From Haematococcus lacustris (lineage: Eukaryota; Chlorophyta; Chlorophyceae; Chlamydomonadales; Haematococcaceae), in the NCBI GenBank assembly GCA_030144725.1, contig JASKMD010000025.1:2027716-2091715 (forward strand): a stretch of 64,000 nt of DNA. The letters run 5' to 3'. Within the stretch, counting starts at the first letter, position 1; each line of letters opens with the position of its first letter. The translations under genes and the position numbers were made by a program. Of this stretch, positions 1 through 15,500 are shown in pieces. Below the pieces are notes generated by a model. That model was not told where the DNA came from and ran no database searches. It saw only the letters and a program-made list of their open reading frames with translations.

Positions 1-1510
1 CTCTTCACCTAACGCCACCCGCCCCACCCAAACCACCACCATTCAGACACACCCCGACTGCAGCATGACAGCCCAGCTCTCTGCGGAGCTGCCGCCCCAA
101 ACCAAGCAGGGGTAGCACCACACAATCACTCGAAGCACTTGTGGGCCACTCAGCGTAAGACACTACCACCCCAGCATGCGGTAGCAGCCCCTTCTCCCTC
201 CCAGGCTGTGTGGCTGGTGTTGCTCAGGCGTCTCTGCCCAGGCAGCGTTAGGTCCCTAACCCTGACCCTGACCCCCCCCTGCTGCTGTCGAGTCTCTGCT
301 GCCCTGCTGTAGCTGGGGTTGTCTGGGGTGGGGTCCCTGCTGCCCCGCCATGCTGCCACCCTGGCGCCGCCTCTACAGGGCTGGCGGCGCCGCCTCCGCT
401 GGCCTTCTCTGAGAAGCCTCTACTAGCGCCGCCTCTCAGGGCCCTCGACAGCGCCCCTGAGCCCCCCTCTCACGAAGCTCAACCCTGGACCAGGATCTGA
501 TCTGCCCCTTTGATGCAGCGCTCCCCCTCCACTCAACAGCCCTGGACTGCTGCCCCAACACCCTACAACACGCTGAACCCAGGACTGAGGTGCCAGGTGG
601 TGGGGCACAGATGGGGCCTGGGGGTGAGGGGTGGTGAGGGGTGAGGGGTGTGGGGGGCCCAGCGGTGGCCCCTCCTGCTGCCCCTGGCTGGCCTGTGACA
701 CCACACTGGACACTGAAGTCAGGGACACTGTAGTGCACGTAAAGGATGCTGGGGTTGAGGTCATAGAGGGGGATTGGGACGGTGTGCATGAAGGGTGTTG
801 GGAGGAGGGCTCTGACAGCAGGTGGTAGCAAGCAGGGAGGGGGAAGGGGAGGGGCAGGGAGGCTGGGGGGCTGCCCTAGCTGCCCTGCCCTACCACCTCT
901 GGGCCCTGCCCCCCTGCCCCCTGCCCTCTTCCCCCCACCTCCTGCTACTCAGCCTGGTGCTCTACAGACCTGCTGCCTTCAAGCCCTCCTGGCTCTCACT
1001 GGTCATCTCATCACTCCCGTGCCGTGCTCCTTCGGCACTGCTGAGGGGGCTGACCTGTCATTACTGACACCCGCTCCAGCAGCAGCAGCAGTCACTGTCA
1101 CCACATCACCTGCAGATTGCGCAGCTGCCGCAGCCATGAAACTATTTGCTGCCACAGCAGCCTCAGCACTGTGTGATCTGAAGCCTCACTCTTGCCTGCA
1201 CTATCTCCCTTGCTTGCATGCAGCCAGGCAGTTCGTGGATGTCTCACTCTTCACACCACACACATTGCAAACGATTCCATGAATACAGCTAGACACCGGG
1301 CGTGAGAGCAATCCATAGAAACGTCTGTCATGAAACCAGTGAGAAGGTGCCACATCACTTTTCTCACTCCCATTCATGCTGAACCTCCATGAGCATGAGC
1401 AGATGGGTGGCAGGACCAGGCGGGGCCGCCTTGGTTGTGCTCAGGCTGTTGTGCAGCTGGTGGTCCATGGGGCCGCCACTTGGCCCCTGCTCCCACACCC
1501 ACCCACTCAT
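1..1510. other. No recognisable gene
   Basis: I see no supported gene in this stretch. It is C/G-rich and contains several short open frames with low-complexity Pro/Ser translations in more than one frame, which argues against coding. There is a short CAG-type run near 1079-1090. Nothing here looks like an RNA gene. Confidence 0.5.
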
Positions 1511-1670
1511 CTCAACTCATCATCATCTATCACCCATCTATCATCATCCCCTATCACTCAATCTGTGTGGTCTGGCAGAAGGCATTTGCATGTTCACTCG
1601 CCATGCTTTGCAAGAGCCATGCTCCAGGCTCTGTACTTGAGAGTAGGCTCTAGGCTGCAGCATCGTGGCA
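1511..1670 (+). repeat. Dispersed repeat, 5' piece of the Fanzor-associated element (copy A)
   Basis: This 160-bp block matches two other places in the window. Its first 90 bp (from CTCAACTCATCATC to the TTCACTCGCC near 1601) recur at 28530-28620. Its second half (GCAAGAGCCATGCTCCAGG through CAGCATCGTGGCA) recurs in reverse orientation at about 24721-24808. In both other places the block lies upstream of a TnpB/Fanzor-like C-terminal coding remnant, in the same relative orientation. Copy A has no nuclease remnant after it: similarity stops at CATCGTGGCA at 1670. It may be a truncated element or a shared 5' module. Identity was judged by eye. Confidence 0.7.
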
Positions 1671-2744
1671 CTAGTGGTAATGGAGGGCCTTGGTGCTCGG
1701 ACAGGGTTCATGACGTTGGCTCTGTGGGTTGTATTGTAATCTGTAAAAAGGGATATAGGAGGTTCTACAGCACGCATGACCATGTAATGTATACCTTTTG
1801 TACCCTATGTCACCCTGAAGATACTGCTGCCATGACGGCCTCAAGACTTGACTGGGAAGCACTCTGGCGGTCCCAACTAACAGAACCCCTACACCTGGTA
1901 ATCAAAACGACACCGCGGCTTAGCCACGTGGTTACAGCCATGTTGGGGACGCTTGGGAAACAACCCATATGTATGGCGGGGGTGACCAGTGGCATAGCAC
2001 AGGGGTACGTTCTCCCTTAGTTGGGACCGGCTGACCATGTCCCACTGCGATGTGCGATAGCAAATCATGCGGGCCAAGCCAGCAGTAGTGAATGGGTCCC
2101 ACAAGGGGCTATCACTAAATGACATTGATAGCCAGCCGCACAAGTTGAGTTCCAACAATGTGGGCCTACCAAATTTTAAATCCCTGCAGCCCTCATGCAA
2201 CATGCTAGTGTGCCTAATGCCCACTTCAGCTCCGCCTTCTGGTGTGTGTGCCTCCAGTGAGTGCCTCCAATGAGTGACCAACAGTGGCATAGCACGAGTC
2301 AAAACTGTGAGGCACGCTGTCAGACCTCGTCAGGCAACCACAAGTCACCAGTCATGATGGTGTTTTCCGGTGCTATATTAATGCGTTCCAGCACCACCTG
2401 TCACCACACGCCATGTGAAGATGTCGGTGTGGTGCCATGCCAAACGTCACACCTTCCAAACCAACTGTGAGCCCATGGATATCCCAGGCATCACACATGC
2501 TCGGTAGGTGTCTTGTGTACTCAATCATGAACAAATGCAACAACCAGCTTGGCCTCTGCACCCCTCCCCTTAAAACAGGATGCCCCCTCGCTCTGTTGCT
2601 GCCGCTCTGCTCAGCCCCAGTAACCAATATCAACTTGACCATCATGCGGCAGCACGACACAACCATGCAGGCATTGGACATTGATGGCCCCTACCTACTT
2701 CACGACTGCCTGCCCTGCGCCTGTACCCCAGCTATGCAGCAACT
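1671..2744. other. No gene recognised; contains a dispersed repeat
   Basis: No supported gene. The part around 2165-2257 matches 54308-54457 (see the repeat entry there): both share TCCCTGCAGCCCTCATGCAA and then the module ending CTTCTGGTGTGTGTGCCTCC. The phrase GTGGCATAGCAC occurs twice (about 1990 and 2284). This looks like old mobile-element debris rather than a gene. Confidence 0.4.
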
Positions 2745-3290
2745 GTGCAGCTGTGCAACAGCAGCAGCAGCAGCAGTGCTGCAGCTACACCACCGCTGCA
2801 GGGCCCAGCTACTATCCCCGAGCGGAGCGAAGCCGAGGAAACCACGCCACGCGAGGAGGAGGGTGTTGATGAGGTCGATGGCTTAGGCAGCGCTGCTGTG
2901 CACCCTATTGTCAAGATGCTGCGCCGTTGGCCTCGAGAAAGCTGCGGCGATGATTCTGATGATGATGATAGTGGCGGTGGTGGTGAATACGCAGATGGTG
3001 GCAATATGAAGTACGCAGATGGTGATATGAAGTACGAGCCATCACAACCCATTGCTTGCTTCTCAGCACCTCAGCCTCTCCCTAAGGTTCCCCCCACACC
3101 CACCCCTCCACCTGCTGCTTGCTCTACCCCCCTTGCGGCCCCCAGCAGGTCTCTCTGGTGGCTGCTCAGCCAATGCCAGCTGGTAGCTGGTAGCAGGGGC
3201 GGTAGCAGCGATAGCAGCAGCAGCAGCAGTACCAGCAGCAGGGGCGGTAGCAGCAGTGGCGTGCCGGCTGCCTGCTCAGGATGCCAGTGA
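2745..3290 (+). CDS. Candidate coding exon, low-complexity acidic/Ser-rich protein (uncertain)
   Basis: An open frame of about 180 codons that starts in a CAG run (poly-Ser in this frame) and continues through a more protein-like stretch with a PERSEAEETTPREEEGVDEV segment, a DDSDDDD acidic patch, two copies of a YADG motif (YADGGNMK, YADGDMK), a Pro-rich stretch and a Ser/Gly-rich tail. It ends 92 bp before the stop of the opposite-strand AKR2-like gene, so the two would converge. The start is not convincing and an upstream exon would be needed. I recognise no domain. It may be chance, since CAG/GGC repeats stay open in several frames. Confidence 0.25.
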   Translation: MQLCNSSSSSSAAATPPLQGPATIPERSEAEETTPREEEGVDEVDGLGSAAVHPIVKMLRRWPRESCGDDSDDDDSGGGGEYADGGNMKYADGDMKYEPSQPIACFSAPQPLPKVPPTPTPPPAACSTPLAAPSRSLWWLLSQCQLVAGSRGGSSDSSSSSSTSSRGGSSSGVPAACSGCQ

Positions 3291-3381
3291 GGGCTGTACA
3301 GCCGGTCAGGTGCTGGCTGTGTAGATAGCCCCTGCCGGCCCACCTGCTGCATCTTCTACCACGGCTGCTGCAGTGCTGGAC

Positions 3382-9127
<5,746 letters not shown>

Positions 9128-9713
9128 GCTGGTGTACAGACAGACGATGTGCGCTTCGATGGACGATGTGCGGATCTCCGTCACACTCCTACTCCCTTTT
9201 GCAAAATGGCCACACTCCTGGACTCTCTACTGGAAAGGTTTGCTGCTCTACAGCTACCAACGTTTACAACGCAGCGCTGCTGCTTTGCACCCACACAAAC
9301 ACTGCCTCAAGCTGGTGATATCCAAGGTACCTTGACGTCTGACGACCATGGCTAGCCACTGCCTGTCCGACACAGTGGACATGCCGCTGTGGCCGGGGTC
9401 AATGGGATGCAATTGCGCACCTTGACGGGTGTGCCCACTCGAACATCTTACACGGCAAGCCAAAAACTTTGACGAGCACCTCTATACCTGTTTCAACTCC
9501 ACGCGCACGCGTACTGCTCGCCACTGCTGCATGCGATCAACATCCGGCGGCGCGTGACCAGCTGGTGCCAGCCCTGCGAGCTGTACCGCTACCCTCCAGT
9601 GACCGACCGGGCAGGGAGTGGGAGCACATCGCGGACATGGAGATGACGAGCACCTTGCCATGCTTTTTGCATGTGCAGCCATTGGCCTTGCCCACCCCTG
9701 CCGTGTACCATGC
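9128..9713. other. AKR2 upstream region, no gene seen
   Basis: This holds the presumed 5' UTR and promoter of the AKR2-like gene. No convincing TATA box or other element can be picked out by eye. Short plus-strand open frames here have no recognisable content. Confidence 0.4.
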
Positions 9714-10040
9714 CCAGCCCAGCCCAGCCCAGCCCAGCCCAGCCCAGCCCAGCCCAGCCCAGCCCAGCCCAGCCCAGCCCAGCCCAGCCCAGCCCAGCCC
9801 AGCCCAGCCCAGCCCAGCCCAGCCCAGCCCAGCCCAGCCCAGCCCAGCCCAGCCCAGCCCAGCCCAGCCCAGCCCAGCCCAGCCCAGCCCAGCCCAGCCC
9901 AGCCCAGCCCAGCCCAGCCCAGCCCAGCCCAGCCCAGCCCAGCCCAGCCCAGCCCAGCCCAGCCCAGCCCAGCCCAGCCCAGCCCAGCCCAGCCCAGCCC
10001 AGCCCAGCCCAGCCCAGCCCAGCCCAGCCCAGCCCAGCCC
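9713..10040. repeat. Pentanucleotide (CCCAG)n satellite
   Basis: About 65 perfect copies of the 5-bp unit CCCAG. All overlapping open frames (Pro-Ala-Gln-Pro-Ser or Trp-Ala-Gly-Leu-Gly) are translations of the satellite. The array lies between the AKR2-like gene and the next region of dispersed repeats. Confidence 0.95.
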
Positions 10041-11380
10041 ACAAGGTGTGTAGGCCATAGTTACATTACCTTGCTGGGCAATTTGCATCCAGTCTCTCAC
10101 GCCCGCCCTGCGCTTGCGTGATGAGCTCGTGTTCATCTCCGCTGTGATCCCCTGGTGCTCCTCAGCTGCAGCAGCTCTTGCCTGCTGCTGCCTAGGGGGT
10201 GCAGCAGGAGGGGGGAGCAGGTCAGGGGCGGCACCTGCACCAGCTGCCTGTTGCTGTCAGGGGGGTGCAGCAGGGGGGGGAGCAGGCTTGGCACCTGACC
10301 TAGCCAAGGATAGCTCACCCCAATGCTGAGCCAAGAGGCTGGCTATGTCCTCGATTGCTGCCTTGATGCCGGCACCTAGAGCTGTCAACCCTGCCAGGAG
10401 GGTGTTGTGAAGGCCATGGCTGTAGCAGTTCACAGTTTACATACACATTTTCCCTTTACACGTGGCTGACTAAGGATATGAATGATTTTGAGTACTTAAG
10501 GCTCTGTGAGGGCAGAGACAGGTACCTTGGCTCAGAACTCTATCTGACCCCGGGTCCCGTCTCGTTCTCACGCCCTCACAAGCTCCCTAGTCTCAGCTCC
10601 TTTACAGTAACGTAGCTCCACAACTGCTGTGCTGCCAGCAGGGGTTGAGCGCATGTGGTCGTTTAGTCAAGTAACAACTCATACTTGAGTCCTTTACTTG
10701 CCCAGGCTTCAGGCTGAGTACACGTCTCAATGTCGAACAACTTGTGGGACCCAGGTTAAGGCAGTGTGGGTGCTTGTCTGAGTTTTAGCTGCTGACAGCA
10801 GGTCAGAGCCCACGTGGCACCACAGTGGATGGGCTTTGTGTTCCACCAGCCAGGGGGCAGAGCCCATGTTGACCTGCTGCAGCTGCTCACACGGCTGCTG
10901 CCACATGGCCAGCTCAGGCTGCAGCCTGTTGTGGGTCAGGCCTGGTGTGGTTGCATTGTTGAGATAGTATGTGTATTTCTAAGCCCGCCTGCAGCCCCCT
11001 TGTCCCTCACTATTGCCTCCATTTGAGCCAGACCAGTAGTGGCCACTAGCGGCCACTTGCGGGAATACAAAGGACCACTGGTGGCCCGACTCAGATGGTG
11101 TTAATGGGTTGTGTGGAGTATACCCAATGCAGATGGACATGGTGCATGAGGGGCCTATCGCCTACACCATTGCCTGACCGCGACGGCTATTGTGTAGAGT
11201 TGGCATGCAACATGCTTGTGTACAGACGGACGAAAGTGCAACTTCACACTTGCTTACCAATCTTAAAAGCTAGCAGGCTAGGTCAAGACCAGGACATGAC
11301 CAGGACATGTCTAAGACCATGTTTAAGACATGTTTAAGACCTCATAGTGTCCTGATATCCCAGCAAACCAGAAGCATTCT
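10041..11380. other. Intergenic DNA with repeat relics
   Basis: No supported gene. Two imperfect copies of a GGGGGTGCAGCAGGGGGGG-like block lie near 10193-10285. The stretch 10421-10622 begins TGTAGCAGTT and ends GTAGCTCCACA, so it could be a short TG...CA solo LTR, but I cannot show a target-site duplication. Around 11150-11225 the DNA resembles the 3' non-coding part of the Fanzor-like element (CATTGCCTGAC followed by AGAGTTGGCATG), as a diverged relic. Confidence 0.4.
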
Positions 11381-11659
11381 CTATCTTACGCTATCGAGTA
11401 AATGCTGCTGCTGCCCTTCCTGCCTGCAACTTTTTGTCCCGCGGTGTGGGCGGAAGGTTAGCCTCCTCACGGGCAGCCTTCTCCTTCCAGGCCTCGCTGT
11501 GTGCCCGCCCAGCTGCCCGCCCACCTGCCACCACGGCTGCCTGCAGCTGGGACGTTGGCAGGCTGTTGCGAAGAATGACCCAATCATGCCGGATGAGAGG
11601 AGAGAGGGGAGAGGCACTAGAGGCAAGAGGGAGGGTGACGGTGGGGCGCTGACGTTCCA

Positions 11660-12243
11660 GGTTGTGAGGTTAACGTCAATGACAAGCGAGCATGTGGCTA
11701 CCATGCCGCTCCGGGGCTGGCTAAAACCCGGCTGGATGCCCACAGAATGCTGACAGAACAGGCCGTCGCTGACAGGGGCCTTCCCGCTAGCAACCGGGCC
11801 TATGAAGTAACCCCAGCCGTGCGTAAGCCAGTAGCACAGCTCCTCGTCTCCGCACCGGAGGTTCACCACACCGCCACCGCCGAGGTTGAACACTACGCGT
11901 CCAACGTTCACATTCCTGCTGTCTTTGTGCTGTATAGCACAAGATGGCACAAGATAAGTATTCCACCTCGACGTCTACGAACCCCAAAGCGGCCACCCAC
12001 CCATCTCAATTGCTGGTCGCTAAGGTTGAAGGCCACCTCGACCCCTAGTCGCTTGCACCAGTCAACGACGAGTCCACAGTACGGACCCCACGTCTCCCAG
12101 CCCGGACGGAGACCTAACTGCCCTGTTATACGGACACCCATCTGCCTTGCCATGCCCGCTGTGACCATTTCGCTTAGAAGAAGCTCGGCTACGTCTATTG
12201 GGAGCCATGATAAATAAAATGCAAGGAGCAAGAACTCGTGCAT
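11660..12243 (-). pseudogene. Coding-like fragment, possibly Argonaute-related, frame-broken
   Basis: Two minus-strand frames look protein-like in succession. The first runs from 12243 to 11908 and contains GWETWGPYCGLVVDWCKRLG, ending at a stop. The second, from about 11925 to 11675, contains GDEELCYWLTHGWGYFIGP, then GLFCQHSVGIQPGFSQPR, then SLVIDVNLTTW, followed by a possible GTCAGC donor. The second part vaguely follows the Argonaute linker-1 pattern (a Gly-Leu, a Gly-Phe/Tyr-x-Gln-x-x-Arg, then a Leu-x-Ile-Asp-Val-x-x-Thr-Thr), judged from memory. I see no PAZ or PIWI domain nearby. The frame change suggests a pseudogene, an unrecognised intron or a sequence error. Identification is weak. 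Confidence 0.3.
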
Positions 12244-12593
12244 CGCGGCGGGCGGGAATTAATGAATGACTATCGTAAGCGAATTGGGAAAGCGTGAAAG
12301 CGGGAAAGCGTGGGAAATGTGAGCGTGAGAACTGCTTCCACTCACATCGCCGGTAGCTTCGCACATTGCCTAGAGAGTTGTGTAACTGCTGCTATGCAGC
12401 TTTGCATGTTGGTGTGAATCGAGGTGGAAGAGTTGCAGCAAAAAATGCGGGAGGAGGTTTGAAAGATTCCATTCGGGGAGCATAGTGGGCGAGATAATAA
12501 CTTCATTCGATCTCAGACTCTGGCAGCGGCTCTAGCGCTGCGCAAGCAACCACCGACCCACCGACCCGGTCGGTGGCCCATTGATAACTGGAA

Positions 12594-15500
12594 ATGTGGC
12601 TTGTCTATATTGCGGCGTGGCTGCTCGCCACAGTGCTAGGTAAGGAGGCGAACTCCGAGCAGTTGTCAGACAGTCCGTATGACTACTGCGCGGCGCTCGC
12701 AGTTCACGGCGCCGGCTTCAGCAGCACCATCAAGTCAGTGTCCTCGTCCTCGCTACTAACCTGTGACGACAAGGGGGTGGGCGCTGGTGCGGGGTCGCAA
12801 TTCTTATTTACCGATGTCGATGTTTACTACACAGCGGAGTCAGCGGGTAAGTGGCAGCATCGTGGCCCGCACAGCTCATGTGGCTCGCACGTGGGTGCAT
12901 TGTCACTGCGTTGCGGGTATGAACTGCTTGCATGTGTGTTGCAGCAAATCCCAGTGGCGCATGCCATGCATCGATAATGATAGTCCTGGGAATCCTAGCT
13001 TGGCAGATAGCTGTGGTGGCAGTAGTGGTGGTGGTGCTGCTGCTGGTGGTGCTGGTGGTGCGTTGTTTGATTCCTGTGACCCCCGCCATACATGCCTGTA
13101 TTGCTGCACAGGAGGGCCCAGGCATCGTCCCTGGTACCACACCCCCGCCACCCTGGTGCGGCCAGCTGAGGCAGCTGGCCAGCTTATGGTGCTCAGCCAC
13201 CTGCCCTCACTTCCTTCTAGCTGCCTGCAGCTTGGGCCAGCTGCCAGCCACCACAGCTATCTGCCAAGCTAGGATTCCCAGCGGGCAGTGGGCAGTCGGC
13301 GGTTGGGTAGCGTGGCCAAAAGCTTATACAGGTGGCAGCAACATGCAGAAGCTGGGTCGGAGGTGGAGCATGTGGAAACACAACCAGGGACTACCTTGCC
13401 GAGTCATACAGCCAGCAAGCAGGGCATGGCCTCAGACTGGGCCGCAGGCTGGCAAGGGTGCCGTGTTGCTGGCCATGTGGAGACACTATGGGTGTGGGCC
13501 AGTCTTTTGGTTGTTAGGTTTGCAAGGTCAGGTATGGGCAAATGTCATGGTATGGGCAAGAACAGCAGGGTATGGGCAAACAATAACTATGGGTAAAAGT
13601 CCCTTCTGCCCTGTAATGTTGGCAGGCTTACAAGCAATGTCATGGGAGCTCATGCGATGCAAGTGTGAGCCATGCACGCATGCCAACATGAGGGCACGTG
13701 GTGTGTGGGAGAGCATGGGCCATGTGGTGGATGTGTGCTTGCGTGCAGGTAGCAGGAGGCCGCATGTACACCATCCACTCAGCAGCTAACGCCTCCCTGT
13801 GCCTCTCCTTCACCTCCCAACACACAAGCAGCAGCAGCAGCAGCAGCGGCCAGCCATTGCAGTTGCAACCATGCCAGTTCATAGAACTGCAAACAAGCAC
13901 TGGTGCCCTGCAAGTTTTCAAGGTAAGGCATCGGGCTGCCGCTGCTGCTTCGCAACCTGACCTGACCTGACCTGACCTGACCTGACCTGACCTGACCTGA
14001 CCTGACCTGACCTGACCTGACCTGACCTGACCTGACCTGACCTGACCTGACCACGGCTCCAGGTGGTGAGGCGCTGCAGCAACGAGTACATGCTGCAGCT
14101 GTGGAGCGGCACAGAGCCCAGCAACAGCCTCAGCAGCCCCCTGGCAACCGTGTACCAGCCCACCCCTGATCACGCTTGCATGGCATGGAGCCCGGAGACA
14201 GGGTTGGCGGTGCAGATGCCGTGCAGCAGCGAGAGGAGTCAGCGCTGGGAGCTTGCCGGGCAGCCACCGCCCACCATGCAGCTCTGCCCTCCTCAGCCAG
14301 GTGGGACTGGGTCAGGGCCTAGGGGCAGGAGGGTGCTAGGGGCAGGAGGGTGCTAGGGGCAGGAGGGTGCTAGGGGCTGGAGGGTGCTAGGGGCTGGAGG
14401 GTGCTAGGGGCAGGAGGGTGCTAGGGGCAGGAGGGTGCTAGGGGCAGGAGGGTGCTAGGGGCAGGAGGGTGCTAGGGACAGGAGGGTGCTAGAGGCTGGA
14501 GGGTGCTAGGGGCAGGAGGGTGCTAGGGGCAGGAGGGTGCTAGGGGCAGGAGGGTGCTAGGGGCAGGAGGGTGCTAGGGGCAGGAGGGTGCTAGGGGCAG
14601 GAGGGTGCTAGGGGCAGGAGGGTGCTAGGGGCAGGAGGGTGCTAGGGGCAGGAGGGTGCTAGGGGCAGGAGGGTGCTAGGGGCAGGAGGGTGCTAGGGGC
14701 AGGAGGGTGCTAGGGGCAGGAGGGTGCTAGGGGCAGGAGGGTGCTAGGGGCAGGAGGGTGCTAGGGACAGGAGGGTGCTAGGGGCTGGAGGGTGCTAGGG
14801 GCAGGAGGGTGCTAGGGGCAGGAGGGTGCTAGGGGCAGGAGGGTGCTAGGGGCAGGAGGGTGCTAGGGGCTGGAGGGTGCTAGGGGCTGGAGGGTGCTAG
14901 GGGCAGGAGGGTGCTAGGGGCAGGAGGGTGCTAGGGGCAGGAGGGTGCTAGGGGCAGGAGGGTGCTAGGGGCAGGAGGGTGCTAGGGGCAGGAGGGTGCT
15001 AGGGGCAGGAGGGTGCTAGGGGCAGGAGGGTGCTAGGGGCAGGAGGGTGCTAGGGACAGGAGGGTGCTAGGGGCTGGAGGGTGCTAGGGGCAGGAGGGTG
15101 CTAGGGGCAGGAGGGTGCTAGGGGCAGGAGGGTGCTAGGGGCAGGAGGGTGCTAGGGGCAGGAGGGTGCTAGGGGCAGGAGGGTGCTAGGGGCAGGAGGG
15201 TGCTAGGGACAGGAGGGTGCTAGGGGCTGGAGGGTGCTAGGGGCAGGAGGGTGCTAGGGGCAGGAGGGTGCTAGGGGCAGGAGGGTGCTAGGGGCAGGAG
15301 GGTGCTAGGGGCAGGAGGGTGCTAGGGGCAGGAGGGTGCTAGGGGCAGGAGGGTGCTAGGGGCAGGAGGGTGCTAGGGACAGGAGGGTGCTAGGGGCTGG
15401 AGGGTGCTAGGGGCAGGAGGGTGCTAGGGGCAGGAGGGTGCTAGGGGCAGGAGGGTGCTAGGGGCAGGAGGGTGCTAGGGGCAGGAGGGTGCTAGGGACA

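Noticed and set aside
9469..10136. Open frames rich in Pro-Ser-Ala-Gln or Trp-Ala-Gly-Leu-Gly
   Set aside because: Pure CCCAG satellite; five-base repeats stay open in all frames.
10421..10622. Solo LTR
   Set aside because: TG...CA ends are present, but no target-site duplication or second copy was found; left as a note only.
13749..14300. A ricin-like toxin
   Set aside because: Only a beta-trefoil lectin-like pattern is visible; no toxin catalytic domain is present.
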